Positions 45,512-54,713 of a DNA stretch of 64,000 bases are shown piece by piece. Origin of the DNA: an uncultured Actinomycetes bacterium (GTDB lineage: Bacteria; Actinomycetota; Acidimicrobiia; Acidimicrobiales; RAAP-2); the NCBI GenBank assembly GCA_903893745.1, contig CAITNF010000016.1, forward strand, positions 49,503-113,502. The letters run 5' to 3'. The position numbers were made by a program, and so were the translations under genes. Each line of letters opens with the position of its first letter. Positions within the stretch are counted from its first letter, which is position 1. The notes beneath the pieces are model-generated. The model saw only the letters and a list, made by a program, of their open reading frames with translations, was not told where the DNA came from and did not search any database.

Positions 45512-46779
45512 TCACTCGGAACCGTCGCGCGGCCATCCTCACTGGCGCTGAGGTGACGGCGAAGATTGAGCATCAAGAGTCCGCCCGCGAGGGCAGTGAG
45601 CCCCGTGGCGAAGGGCCACCAATTTCCGAGGTGGTTGTTGAAGTAGAGCGCGGTGAGCGCGGGGGCGATCGTATTGGAGATACCCCAGGTCAACCCACCA
45701 GCAGCGTTGTAGCGACCTCGCAGATGCTCCGGGGCAATATCGTTCACGATTGCTGGGCCAACGGGTGACAGCATTGTTTCGCCAATGGCAAAGACCACCA
45801 TGGCCAGGCAGAGCGAAAGCACGGCGATTACGCCAGGTAGTGCCAGTGCTACGTCGAGCATGATCCAAAAGAAAAACCACAGTAACGCCACGCTCGCCAT
45901 AACCCGTGTTCGGCTGCGTCCCTCAACACGGTTGAGAACCCAGAGCTGGACGGCCACGATGGTCGTGGTATTGAAAAAGAAGATGATGCCAATAACGTGC
46001 ACGGGAAGTCGGAGGTTGTTGACGACGAACAGACTAAATCCCGCCTCTTGTGAACCGTAACCTCCGACCAACAAGACGAGTGACGCCAGGACGTACTGGA
46101 TGAGCCGTCGGTCCCTTAGGACGTCACGCCAACCTTGCGAGTTTGGCGTGACGTCGTCCGCCGACCCCTCCGGTGCTCGGCCGTGACGCCGCAGAGGAAT
46201 GATCGTTACTCCCGCGACGATGGTGATGCACGCGTCAACGAGATACAGCACGGTGAAGGAGGAAGGATGGTGTAAGTCAACAATGGTTGCGGAAAAGAGA
46301 GCGCCGAATCCAATTCCCAGGTTGACGAGCATGAAATTAAAGCCAAACGCGCGTTGGCGATGCTGCTCGGCGACGAGTCGACTCAGCATGGTGCTACCCG
46401 GCCCCCAGCCGGCTCCGCCAAAGATGGCGAGTAGCAGCGCGGCGACCACGAGTTGGGGCCAACTTTTTGCAAAGGCCCAAGTAATCAGTGCAGCGGGTTC
46501 GGCAACACAGGCCAAGAGAATGACCGGCGCTGGACCAAACCGGTCAACCATGGTGCCCCAGAAGGGACTCGTGGCGAGTCCCGCCGCCGCCGAGACGGCC
46601 AGCAGCAGAGTGGCGTCGTTGGTTGAAAAACCTCGAACATTGTGCAAATAGATCACGAAGAGCGAAAGAGTAAGTCCATTACCCACGCACTGGAGAAGGG
46701 TGTAGATGAAGAATTTTCGTACGGGAGGGGTGAGAGCACCACGAAAGTCAGCGGGAACCAGAGAGGCGAAGATCGTCAC
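45508..46779 (-). CDS. MFS transporter
   Basis: Twelve-helix major facilitator, 423 residues, substrate unknown. Loop 2-3 reads GTMVDRFGPAPVIL, a variant of the MFS signature, and the middle loop is charged. EHLRGRYNAAGGLTWGI in the second half is typical of drug-efflux or export members. The start is GTG 46779. TAGCCT ends 9 nt before it, the same spacing as at ffh. Confidence 0.83.
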   Translation of the reverse strand: MTIFASLVPADFRGALTPPVRKFFIYTLLQCVGNGLTLSLFVIYLHNVRGFSTNDATLLLAVSAAAGLATSPFWGTMVDRFGPAPVILLACVAEPAALITWAFAKSWPQLVVAALLLAIFGGAGWGPGSTMLSRLVAEQHRQRAFGFNFMLVNLGIGFGALFSATIVDLHHPSSFTVLYLVDACITIVAGVTIIPLRRHGRAPEGSADDVTPNSQGWRDVLRDRRLIQYVLASLVLLVGGYGSQEAGFSLFVVNNLRLPVHVIGIIFFFNTTTIVAVQLWVLNRVEGRSRTRVMASVALLWFFFWIMLDVALALPGVIAVLSLCLAMVVFAIGETMLSPVGPAIVNDIAPEHLRGRYNAAGGLTWGISNTIAPALTALYFNNHLGNWWPFATGLTALAGGLLMLNLRRHLSASEDGRATVPSD

Positions 46780-46903
46780 AGGTTATGTAGGCTACTTTGT
46801 GAGGGTTTATTGAACTTTTGGGTGCGCGACTTAGTGGAATCACTTTGAGTTAATTAGTCATTACGCTGGTCACGTCGGTGCAGTAGCGAGAGAATCGGAA
46901 AAG

Positions 46904-47839
46904 ATGAGTATGGCGCCAGCGCGAACGGGAACCGCGGAGCTCGGGCTACTCAACGAAATTGCGCCCGACGTCGAGCGTCTCTATAACCGACACCTCGAAG
47001 CGCCGCGCCTTTGGTTTCCTCACGAGCAGATTAATTGGGGTGAGGGATCGAGTTTTGTCGATCGCCCCTGGTCAGCGTCGGACTATCCATTAGCCGACGG
47101 GGTTCGTAGCGCGATTTACGTGAACTTGCTCACCGAAGACAACCTGCCGTACTACACCAATACCTTGTTGGGTCATGCCCCAAAGGGTCACCCCATTCTC
47201 GACTGGAACCACCAGTGGACAATGGAAGAAAATCGTCACGCGATGGTGATGCGAGACTGGGTACACATCAGTCGCTGCATTGACCCAACCTTGCTCGAAG
47301 AGGGCCGTCGGGTTCAAATGGCGACTGGAGAAGTGCCCCAACCTGAAACAATCGCTGACCTCATTAGTTACGTGACGTTCCAAGAGCGCGCCACTCAAAT
47401 AGCGCACCGCAATACGGGAGCCCATCTGCCCAAAGACGACAAAATCGGTCGCAACGTGCTGGGTCAAATCGCGGGCGACGAAACGAAACACTTTCTCTTC
47501 TACCGCGACCTCGCGAATGCGGCCTTCGCCATTGATCCCTCAACCATGATGATCGCTACCATGAAGCAGGTCTGCTCGTTCGCGATGCCCGGTACCGGAA
47601 TTCCGAGTTTTACCCGTCACGCCGTGCGTATTGCTCGCGAAGGCATCTATGGCCTCAGCCAGTTTTTAAAGGATGTCCTGGAACCAGTGTTGACGTTGTG
47701 GGACGTCAACCATCTCGAAGGCTTAAGCGCGGAGGCCGAGCGAGCCCGCCTGGAACTTGCGGCGTTCGTGGAGAAGTTACAGGTGACCGTTGAGCGCATG
47801 GCTCAAAAAGCTGCGCGAGCCAGCGCCGTCACCGCCTAG
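46904..47839 (+). CDS. Acyl-ACP desaturase (ferritin-like diiron)
   Basis: Soluble diiron enzyme that introduces a double bond into acyl-ACP using O2 and ferredoxin. The 311-residue protein has both iron-binding motif pairs: EENRH (about 108-112) and DETKH (about 195-199), plus Glu residues in LLTEDNLPYY and TFQERATQ. It resembles mycobacterial DesA1/DesA2. A purine-rich GGAAAAG precedes the ATG. The acyl-CoA ligase follows after 186 nt, so both probably serve lipid tailoring. Confidence 0.88.
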   Translation: MSMAPARTGTAELGLLNEIAPDVERLYNRHLEAPRLWFPHEQINWGEGSSFVDRPWSASDYPLADGVRSAIYVNLLTEDNLPYYTNTLLGHAPKGHPILDWNHQWTMEENRHAMVMRDWVHISRCIDPTLLEEGRRVQMATGEVPQPETIADLISYVTFQERATQIAHRNTGAHLPKDDKIGRNVLGQIAGDETKHFLFYRDLANAAFAIDPSTMMIATMKQVCSFAMPGTGIPSFTRHAVRIAREGIYGLSQFLKDVLEPVLTLWDVNHLEGLSAEAERARLELAAFVEKLQVTVERMAQKAARASAVTA

Positions 47840-47870
47840 TTCCTTGCGTTGGTAACTAAAGGCATGGTGT

Positions 47871-47887
47871 CGAACCCCAGGGGTTCG
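47871..47887. repeat. 17-bp palindrome between desaturase and acyl-CoA ligase genes
   Basis: CGAACCCCAGGGGTTCG, eight-base arms around a single A. No T-run follows on either strand, so a simple intrinsic terminator is unlikely. It is either an operator or an RNA hairpin in the 186-nt gap. Confidence 0.45.
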
Positions 47888-48025
47888 TGACTGGGCTACG
47901 AAACTTTGCCCCCGGGACCCGCGATAGCCAAAAAGAAGGCTTCTCGTGCAAGAATCTGCTCGCGAGAACCCCGGTCCGAGCATAGGATTTGGCAGCATTC
48001 GAATCGAGGTCGTGTGGTGTTGACA

Positions 48026-49690
48026 ATGAAAGAGGCGGTCGCGGCGGTGGGCGCTGCCGGTCAGCCCTTTGAAGTGCACGACGTCACCGTTGACGGCGTG
48101 ACCAACCGGATGTTCAAAAATGCTCCCGCGACCGTGCGTGATCTTTTTGATACCGCTCGTGGTCTCGATCAAACATTCATAGTCTACGAAGACGAGGAGT
48201 GGTCGTTCGCGAAAGTGATGCAAGAGGCCGATGCGTTAGGTGCGGCACTGGTCAATCGCTACGGCGTTGCAGCGGGCGATCGCGTGGGAATAGCTATGCG
48301 AAATCTTCCCGAGTGGATAGTTTCGTTCGCGGCCATCTTGTCCATTGGAGCGATTTCGGTCTCACTCAATGCGTGGTGGACCGAAGACGAAATTGAGTAC
48401 GCCCTCAATGACGCACAGCTTTCGGTCCTGCTGGCTGATGCGGAGCGCGTCGAACGAGCCAAGGGTCCCTGCCAGCGCGCGGGCGTACCCATTATTGGTG
48501 TTCGTCTCGATGAGTCGGCCCCCCTTGCTCCTGGCGTAACGCCGTGGGCCGACGCGGTCGAGCCTGGCGCGCCAATGCCGAACGTCGACATCACGTCCAG
48601 TACCGACGCCACCATTCTCTACACTTCGGGCACGACGGGCTTTCCCAAAGGTGCGGTCTCGACGCATGGCGCCATCTGTCAGTCGATCATGGCCTTCGCG
48701 TCCAGTTCGTCCATCATCGACGCGCGGCGCGAGCCGGGTGAAAAAGGCTCGGGGATGGCCCCGTGCTTTATTTTGATTGTGCCGCTCTTTCACGTGACGG
48801 GCTGCATTCCGGTGATGATGTCGTGTTTCTCGTGGCACTTCAAATTGGTCATGATGCACCGTTGGGAACCGGAACGCGCCTTGCAGCTCATTGAACGCCA
48901 TCGCGTGACCAACTTCGTTGGTGTTCCCACCCAGTCGTGGGATCTGCTGGAATGTCCGGCCTTTTCGAAGTACGACACCTCGTCACTGGGCGCGGTGGGC
49001 GGTGGCGGTGCACCGGCACCACCCACGCTGGTGGCTCGTGTCGAGAAGTCGTTTTCGCGGGGCCGTCCGTCACTGGGCTACGGCATGACCGAAACAAATG
49101 CGTACGGGCCGGGGAATTACGGCGACGACTACGTGAGTCACCCGACTTCGACCGGACGCACACCCACCATCGTGATGGACGTTGACGTTCGCGACCCCGA
49201 ACGCAATTCGCTCGGCCGCAACGCGAATGGTGAGATTTGGATGAAGTCACCGACGATGATTCGTGGCTACTGGCGTCAACCAGAAGCCACCGCCGCGACT
49301 ATTGTCGACGGGTGGCTTCGCACTGGCGACCTCGGGCGAATTGACGACGAGGGCTTCCTCTTTATTGAGGACCGGGTGAAAGACATGATTCTTCGCGGGG
49401 GAGAGAACGTTTACTCCGCCGAAGTTGAGGCGGCCATCTACGAGTTGGCGGCAGTGCACGAAGCCGCCGTATTCGGCGTGGCGCACGAACGCCTGGGCGA
49501 AGAGGTGGCCTGCGTCATCATGGTGAAACATGGCGCGTCGCTCACGAGCGAGCAAGTACAGAACTCCTTGAAGGACCGACTCGCAAGTTTCAAGATTCCC
49601 ACTCGGATTGTGGTCACCAGCGAACCGTTACCGCGCAATGCCGCCGGGAAGTTTTTGAAGCGCGAGATGCCGGCGCGCTACTTCCCCTGA
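48026..49690 (+). CDS. Acyl-CoA synthetase (AMP-binding family)
   Basis: Class I adenylate-forming ligase that activates a carboxylic acid to its CoA thioester; substrate probably a fatty acid. The 554-residue protein has the P-loop TILYTSGTTGFPKGA, GYGMTETNAYGPG, GWLRTGDLGRIDDEGFLFI and a C-terminal PRNAAGKFLKRE with the catalytic Lys. I chose ATG 48026; the longer reading to 47906 covers the palindromic gap. The 3' end overlaps the convergent Nudix gene by 13 nt. Confidence 0.9.
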   Translation: MKEAVAAVGAAGQPFEVHDVTVDGVTNRMFKNAPATVRDLFDTARGLDQTFIVYEDEEWSFAKVMQEADALGAALVNRYGVAAGDRVGIAMRNLPEWIVSFAAILSIGAISVSLNAWWTEDEIEYALNDAQLSVLLADAERVERAKGPCQRAGVPIIGVRLDESAPLAPGVTPWADAVEPGAPMPNVDITSSTDATILYTSGTTGFPKGAVSTHGAICQSIMAFASSSSIIDARREPGEKGSGMAPCFILIVPLFHVTGCIPVMMSCFSWHFKLVMMHRWEPERALQLIERHRVTNFVGVPTQSWDLLECPAFSKYDTSSLGAVGGGGAPAPPTLVARVEKSFSRGRPSLGYGMTETNAYGPGNYGDDYVSHPTSTGRTPTIVMDVDVRDPERNSLGRNANGEIWMKSPTMIRGYWRQPEATAATIVDGWLRTGDLGRIDDEGFLFIEDRVKDMILRGGENVYSAEVEAAIYELAAVHEAAVFGVAHERLGEEVACVIMVKHGASLTSEQVQNSLKDRLASFKIPTRIVVTSEPLPRNAAGKFLKREMPARYFP

Positions 49691-50097
49691 GCCTGCTCGA
49701 TGGCGGCGCGAGCGTACGGCGCGAGGTTCATGGTGACGACCGCGGAGAGATCAAACCAGCCCGCGTGATCGGTCGTGCCGTGCACTTCGTGCTCAATTTC
49801 ACCACCGGCCAACTCGACCACGTAGATAATTCGAACCGTATGAATGTGATCGCCATTCTCGCGACGACGCATATCACTCGAAACGTCGAGCAGGGACGGC
49901 CGGTGCACCACGAGCCCAGTCTCTTCTTTGAACTCACGTACCAAGGTGTCCTCGGGCGACTCGCCAAAGTCAATGCCCCCACCCGGTAGCCACCACAGTG
50001 GGGGCTGGTGTTGTGGATTACTCGATCGAACGAGCGCCACTCGCGCTTCGTCAAAGAGCACGCCGTAGGCTCGAACGCTGGTGTGTCGCTTACTCAT
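49678..50097 (-). CDS. Nudix hydrolase
   Basis: Hydrolyses a nucleoside diphosphate linked to another moiety; substrate unknown. The 139-residue protein has a complete Nudix box GGGIDFGESPEDTLVREFKE continuing EETGL (about 39-62), with all three catalytic Glu. It overlaps the upstream permease gene by 8 nt on the same strand. Confidence 0.9.
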   Translation of the reverse strand: MSKRHTSVRAYGVLFDEARVALVRSSNPQHQPPLWWLPGGGIDFGESPEDTLVREFKEETGLVVHRPSLLDVSSDMRRRENGDHIHTVRIIYVVELAGGEIEHEVHGTTDHAGWFDLSAVVTMNLAPYARAAIEQAQGK

Positions 50098-51520
50098 GAT
50101 CTAGCTCGTGTCCTAACTCGTTCTTGCTAGCTACGGGGTCGAGGTCGCCTCGAAGAAACGTTGCCTGACAGCCACTGCCACAGAAATAGTACGTGTGGCC
50201 GTCAGCACCCACGCTGCAAAGCGTACTCTGCGGGTCAACGTTCATGAAGCAGACCGGGTCGACGTGGGAACCAACTTCACTGGACGCCACCGCAGCACCC
50301 GCGTCAAATCGCTCCGCACACCGGGGCGAGCAGAAGTAGTACGTGACCCCGTCACGTTCTCGAATCGCGACGGGCGCCGTGACGTCGACGGCCATGCCAC
50401 AGATGGGATCACGGGCACTTCGCTCGCTGTCAGCGTTGTGGCGATTGAGCAGCCACACACCAATGATGACGAGGGTGGCCGCACCGTTGAGCCACAAGGT
50501 GGTCCCGAGAGGAAAGGCCCCCTCGAGGTAACTGGCTCGACGCACTGGCGGGACTAAGTGCACGGAGTGAAAGAGGATCTCTACGAGTGCGCCCCCGACG
50601 CTCATCACCAGCCACAACAGTGCGAAAAGCCGCGTGGCATTTCGCGTGCCGTAAAAGCGGCGGTAAATCAAAAGCAGTGGCAGCGTCACGAGGTCGGCGA
50701 AGATGAAACTGATGACGCCACCAAAGGCCACGCCGTGGAGCCAAAGAGTGGCGGCGAGGGGAATATTGCCCACCGAACAAACGAAGGAGATGACCGCGAG
50801 CAGCGGCGCCAGGACGACGTTTTCGAGTATGCCCAGTGAGCCGTGGCCCGTGAGAAAGAGGTGGCTCCACCACGAGCCCGGCACGTGCACGTTTAAAAAA
50901 CCCGCTACCACAAAACCGGCGAGGAGTTCTTTTCGCAGCATGGTGAGATCACCCACGGTGAACTGAGCGGCGCGGCGGTAGTACCACGAGTCGGTGAGAC
51001 GACTTCGAACCGTCGTGGTTTCGGACGACGACGGTGGCGGACTATCAAGCAGGACTCGTTCACGCAGTTGGGCCTCGTCGCGGCGACTAAAAAACCGTCG
51101 CGCCAGGGCCGCGAGGATCGCCACCATCACGACACCACCCACGAATTGAGCGAGCACAAACTGCCAGCCCAAGAGGAGATAGAGCACGATGCCTAGTTCA
51201 ATGACGAGGTTGGTCGAGGCAATCATGAACACGAGCGCGTTGGTCCACGACGCGCCACGGGCGAAGAGGGCTCTCGCCATGGCGCTGGCGGCGTAACTAC
51301 ACGATGAGGACACCACTCCTAACAACGACGCGCGCATCACGGTCGACGGGGAGGTGGTTCCGAGGGTTTTACGAAGAGCCTGGCGGGGAAGAAAACTCTG
51401 AATGGCTCCCGACAGGGTGAATCCAAGTACGAGGGGCCACCAGGTCATCCAGACCATGGCGGCCGCGTCACGAAAGCCGAGGCCCAGCCACGAAAGCAGT
51501 TGATGAATGAACCGAGTCAC
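50090..51520 (-). CDS. Permease (ArsP/YraQ type) with two C-terminal YHS domains
   Basis: The 476-residue protein has eight to ten transmembrane helices with the permease motif VVSSSCSYAASAMARALFA, like YraQ/ArsP exporters, in which Cys residues in helices bind soft metals or organoarsenicals. The C-terminal 110 residues hold two YHS domains (about 370-405 and 418-453), each with DP-x-C...YYFC-x-x-x-C Cys sites for metal binding. Such domains are usually found on copper-handling proteins. The architecture suggests export or sequestration of a soft metal such as copper. Confidence 0.78.
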   Translation of the reverse strand: MTRFIHQLLSWLGLGFRDAAAMVWMTWWPLVLGFTLSGAIQSFLPRQALRKTLGTTSPSTVMRASLLGVVSSSCSYAASAMARALFARGASWTNALVFMIASTNLVIELGIVLYLLLGWQFVLAQFVGGVVMVAILAALARRFFSRRDEAQLRERVLLDSPPPSSSETTTVRSRLTDSWYYRRAAQFTVGDLTMLRKELLAGFVVAGFLNVHVPGSWWSHLFLTGHGSLGILENVVLAPLLAVISFVCSVGNIPLAATLWLHGVAFGGVISFIFADLVTLPLLLIYRRFYGTRNATRLFALLWLVMSVGGALVEILFHSVHLVPPVRRASYLEGAFPLGTTLWLNGAATLVIIGVWLLNRHNADSERSARDPICGMAVDVTAPVAIRERDGVTYYFCSPRCAERFDAGAAVASSEVGSHVDPVCFMNVDPQSTLCSVGADGHTYYFCGSGCQATFLRGDLDPVASKNELGHELDHE

Positions 51521-51612
51521 GACTTGTCGGACCGGTTAAGTCGTGCAATCTGACAGTTCACTGCGGCCTTTCATTTACACCATCAATCTACTGGGAGACG
51601 AGAGAGCGCCGT

Positions 51613-51618
51613 TAGGGT
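51613..51618 (+). promoter_or_regulatory. Leaderless-type -10 box of the thioesterase gene
   Basis: Reads TAGGGT, ending 6 nt before GTG 51625. A GGGAG also lies directly before the start. Confidence 0.4.
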
Positions 51619-51624
51619 TAGGGA

Positions 51625-52458
51625 GTGATTGACGACGACCAGCCGCGGGCCCTTCGCGAAGCGGCCGCGGTTGAGCCACAAGGCGACGGCTGTTTTGACG
51701 CCAATCTTTCTCTCTTTTACACCGTGATCGGAGGACATCCCAACGGGGGATATATCCAAACGGTGGTGGCCAACGCCGCCGTCGCGGCAGCTTCGCAAGA
51801 GGGTTCCTCTCATCTGCACGCCACTGCTGTCTCAACTAATTTTGTCGGTGCTACGAATGTCGGACCGGCACAACTCACTACCGAAGTTCGCCGCGTAGGG
51901 CGAGGAGTTTCGTTCGTGCACGTCACGTTGCGCCAAGAGGGCGTACTCGCGGTGGAGTCGCTCGTCACCTTGGGCTCACTGCACGTGGATTCATTAGTTC
52001 GCTACGCTGACGCTGCGCCACCACCCGTGGCGCCACTGATCTCGTGTCGTCGATCCACCGGGGGCGACGAAGTTAATTTGATGAACGCCATCGATCTGCG
52101 ACTCGATCCATCGTGTGCCGACTGGGCCACGGGCGCGCGTTCGCAGGTGGGTGAGATGACCGGTTGGCTTCGTCTCGATGACGGCGGAGCCTTATGGGAC
52201 CCGTGGAGTCTGCTCTTGGCGAGTGACGCGATGCCCCCAGCCACGTTTCCGTTGGCATCCTCCGGTTGGGTACCCACATTGCAGTTGACGTCGTACGTGC
52301 GCCAAGTGCCGGTAGGTGAGTGGTTGCGCGCTCGTCAATGGTGCGTCGTCATTGCCGACGGCCTCGTGGACGAGCGCTGCGAGCTCTTTGATGAACGCAA
52401 CCAGCTCGTGGCGTCAGCGAGTCAGCTGGCGATGGTTCGTTTTCCCGGAGGGGTGTAG
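51625..52458 (+). CDS. Double-hotdog acyl-CoA thioesterase
   Basis: The 277-residue protein contains two hotdog halves. The first has GGHPNGGYIQTVVANAAVAA, the second GWVPTLQLTSYVRQVPVGEW and ends DERNQLVASASQLAM, the typical pattern of TesB-like thioesterases that hydrolyse acyl-CoA. Substrate length is unknown. It ends exactly where the ArfB-like gene begins (TAG then GTG). Confidence 0.83.
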   Translation: MIDDDQPRALREAAAVEPQGDGCFDANLSLFYTVIGGHPNGGYIQTVVANAAVAAASQEGSSHLHATAVSTNFVGATNVGPAQLTTEVRRVGRGVSFVHVTLRQEGVLAVESLVTLGSLHVDSLVRYADAAPPPVAPLISCRRSTGGDEVNLMNAIDLRLDPSCADWATGARSQVGEMTGWLRLDDGGALWDPWSLLLASDAMPPATFPLASSGWVPTLQLTSYVRQVPVGEWLRARQWCVVIADGLVDERCELFDERNQLVASASQLAMVRFPGGV

Positions 52459-52893
52459 GTGGCGAGCGTCCCCCACGTGCGAGACGACGGGTCAATCTTC
52501 TTGCGTGGTCGGGTGGTGATACCCGCCGACGAAATAGAACTTCGAGCGACCACCTCGGGTGGACCGGGGGGCCAGCACGCCAATCGCTCACTCACTCGTA
52601 TTGTCGCCACGTTCAACGTCGAGACCTCTCGTGCGTTCAGCGATTTCGATCGGACCTGGCTACTCGAGCAGGTGGGTCCCGTCATTCGTACGAGTGCGGG
52701 TCGCTTTCGATCACAAGCGAGTAATCGTCAAGCCGCGCTCGAACAGTTAACCGAGCGTCTGAGTGCGGCCCTTGATCGCCCCACTCCTCGCCGAGCGACG
52801 AAACCAACGAAGTCGTCAAAAGTTCGTCGTGTTGATGAAAAGAAATTGCGCAGTCGAGTCAAAGAGCAGCGTCGTACCAAGACGGACGACTAA
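52459..52893 (+). CDS. arfB: ArfB/YaeJ-like peptidyl-tRNA hydrolase
   Basis: Rescues stalled ribosomes by hydrolysing peptidyl-tRNA on non-stop messages. The 144-residue protein has the release-factor motif TTSGGPGGQHANRS with GGQ at about 37-39 and a C-terminal Lys/Arg-rich tail that in ArfB enters the empty mRNA channel. It lacks the codon-recognition domains of RF1/RF2. The 3' end overlaps surE by 4 nt. Confidence 0.87.
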   Translation: MASVPHVRDDGSIFLRGRVVIPADEIELRATTSGGPGGQHANRSLTRIVATFNVETSRAFSDFDRTWLLEQVGPVIRTSAGRFRSQASNRQAALEQLTERLSAALDRPTPRRATKPTKSSKVRRVDEKKLRSRVKEQRRTKTDD

Positions 52894-53747
52894 ACCTCGG
52901 GGGCCGATTCGAGGTGACGACTGATCGCATTGAGCGCCGCCTGCATGGTGGCGTCGAGCGCGGGGTCCGTGTCTTCGTGGGGACCGCGCAGGAGCGTCAA
53001 CGATGCGTAGCCCGAGCCCACCAGGGCGCCATCATCATCTTGGGCCTCGTCGCTGACGTCACCGAGTTCGGGTGTTGCCGCTCCCAGTCGCAGTGGTAGT
53101 TGTCCCTCGTTGCCGAGTGGTTCGCCGCCGGCCCTCGGGCCAGCCGCTTTCACGATTCCCGCGGTCGAGATTCGACCTCGGCGCACACCCTTCAAGAGGT
53201 GTGCGGGCAGGTTCGGTACATTCAGATTGAAGAGCGTGCGCGATGGGGCCGCCATCAGGTGCTCGAGTACTTCAATCGCGACCGAGGCCGCGGTGTCGTA
53301 GTGCACGTCGTCGCCCCACTGTACCGACACCGCCAGGCCCGAAAGTCCCAGCTGGGCGCCGGTCAAAATGGCTCCGACGGTGCCCGAATGCAGCACGCTG
53401 CGTCCGACGTTGGCGCCGGCATTAATGCCCGACAAGATCAAGTCGGGTTGGAAGTCAAAACTGCCAATGGCCCCGAGCAGGGCACAGAGCGCGGGGGGTG
53501 CTTCTAAAGAAAAGGTGGGAATGCCTTCGGCACCGGCAATAGTGTGTCGGCGGTAGTTGACCGACGGGTGATCAAAGACGTCACCGACCGCCGAGGACAT
53601 GCCGGAGTAATTGGTGGCTGGAGCCACCACGAGAGCCTCGCGGATTTCGTTACCGGGATTCTCGTCAATCCACTGGGCCACTCGCCGGGCCAAGACGGCA
53701 ATTCCGGGCGCGCCGACGCCGTCATCGTTAGTAATAAGTATTCTCAT
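52890..53747 (-). CDS. surE: 5'-nucleotidase SurE
   Basis: Metal-dependent nucleoside monophosphatase linked to stress survival. The 285-residue protein starts MRILITNDDGVGAPG with the metal-binding Asp pair, followed by PATNYSG and SGINAGANVGRSVLHSGTVG, all typical. Its C-terminus is longer and more acidic than average. The start is set by its leaderless -10. Confidence 0.91.
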   Translation of the reverse strand: MRILITNDDGVGAPGIAVLARRVAQWIDENPGNEIREALVVAPATNYSGMSSAVGDVFDHPSVNYRRHTIAGAEGIPTFSLEAPPALCALLGAIGSFDFQPDLILSGINAGANVGRSVLHSGTVGAILTGAQLGLSGLAVSVQWGDDVHYDTAASVAIEVLEHLMAAPSRTLFNLNVPNLPAHLLKGVRRGRISTAGIVKAAGPRAGGEPLGNEGQLPLRLGAATPELGDVSDEAQDDDGALVGSGYASLTLLRGPHEDTDPALDATMQAALNAISRHLESAPEV

Positions 53748-53754
53748 ACCTCGT

Positions 53755-53760
53755 ACGATA
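53755..53760 (-). promoter_or_regulatory. Leaderless-type -10 box of surE
   Basis: Reads TATCGT on the - strand, ending 7 nt before the surE ATG. It lies in a 57-bp divergent region shared with the aldose epimerase gene. Confidence 0.45.
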
Positions 53761-53804
53761 ACTGTCGTAAGTTACAGGGAAGTGAAGAACAGGAAACACC
53801 GCTA

Positions 53805-54713
53805 ATGCTTGCCTCGGGTGAACAGATTGCTATCGCGCACGGAGATCAGCGTGCCGTGATCACGCAAGTCGGCGCCACGTTGCGCACGTACGTAAAAGGT
53901 AGCGTTTCGGTCGTGGAGGGCTTCGCCGGTGAGGAGATGCCCGCCGGGGCGAGAGGTCAAGTTCTCTATCCCTGGCCCGACCGCATGGGTGACGGACAGT
54001 GGGAGTTCTCGGGTCGAAAGGCGTTCCCCATCCTTGACGACGCCGCGAGTGCGACTGGGCAGCAGGGACTGGTCTGCTGGCGCCCCTTTGCAGTTGAGTC
54101 GGTGAATCAGAATCGCTGCGTGTTGTCACTACTCTTGCACCCCACGCCGGCGTTTCCGTTTCTGAGTGAAATTGCCGTCTCCTATCACTTGGGGCCAATG
54201 GGTCTCACCGTGACGACAACGGTGACGAATCGCGACGAGGTGGCCATCCCCTTTGGATTGGGGTTTCACCCGTACCTGGCGGTGACGACTCCAACAATTG
54301 AGGGGGCGGAGCTCGAAGTACCCGCCAAGGCCTACATTGCTCTGAATCAACGTCGGCTGCCCACCGGCGAAATTTTGCCGGTGGTGGGCCAACCTCTCGA
54401 TTTCTCGCAGCGAAAATCAGTGAATGGTCACGAACTCGACGTCACCTTCACTGAGCTGCAGCGCGACGACCTTGGTCTCGCGACGGTGACCGTCGTCGAT
54501 CACGACCAGCAGACGGTGGAACTCAGCGTGGATCGTAACTTCCCGTACGTGCAGGTAAAGACGGGCGACACCCTCGAACGTGGCCGCCGTCGAACGGCGG
54601 TGGTGGTTGAACCAATGACCTGTCCGCCCGATGGTCTGCGAAGTGGCAAGGACATTGTGGTGCTCGAACCCGGTCAGCACTGGGCCGGATCGTGGCGAGT
54701 GCGACGGCTGTAA
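53805..54713 (+). CDS. Aldose 1-epimerase-like protein
   Basis: Galactose-mutarotase-fold enzyme that interconverts anomers of free or modified sugars; the exact sugar is unknown. The 302-residue protein has GQVLYPWPDRMGDGQWEF, the catalytic-His region FGLGFHPYLAV, and a late VVVEPMTCPPDGL motif with a likely catalytic Glu. AGGAAA lies 9 nt before ATG 53805; a longer reading would run over surE. The SDR gene starts within its stop codon. Confidence 0.86.
   Translation: MLASGEQIAIAHGDQRAVITQVGATLRTYVKGSVSVVEGFAGEEMPAGARGQVLYPWPDRMGDGQWEFSGRKAFPILDDAASATGQQGLVCWRPFAVESVNQNRCVLSLLLHPTPAFPFLSEIAVSYHLGPMGLTVTTTVTNRDEVAIPFGLGFHPYLAVTTPTIEGAELEVPAKAYIALNQRRLPTGEILPVVGQPLDFSQRKSVNGHELDVTFTELQRDDLGLATVTVVDHDQQTVELSVDRNFPYVQVKTGDTLERGRRRTAVVVEPMTCPPDGLRSGKDIVVLEPGQHWAGSWRVRRL

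Noticed and set aside
47906..48025. Longer N-terminus for the acyl-CoA synthetase
   Set aside because: It would translate the hairpin-rich gap and adds a Lys/Arg-rich stretch unlike the family.
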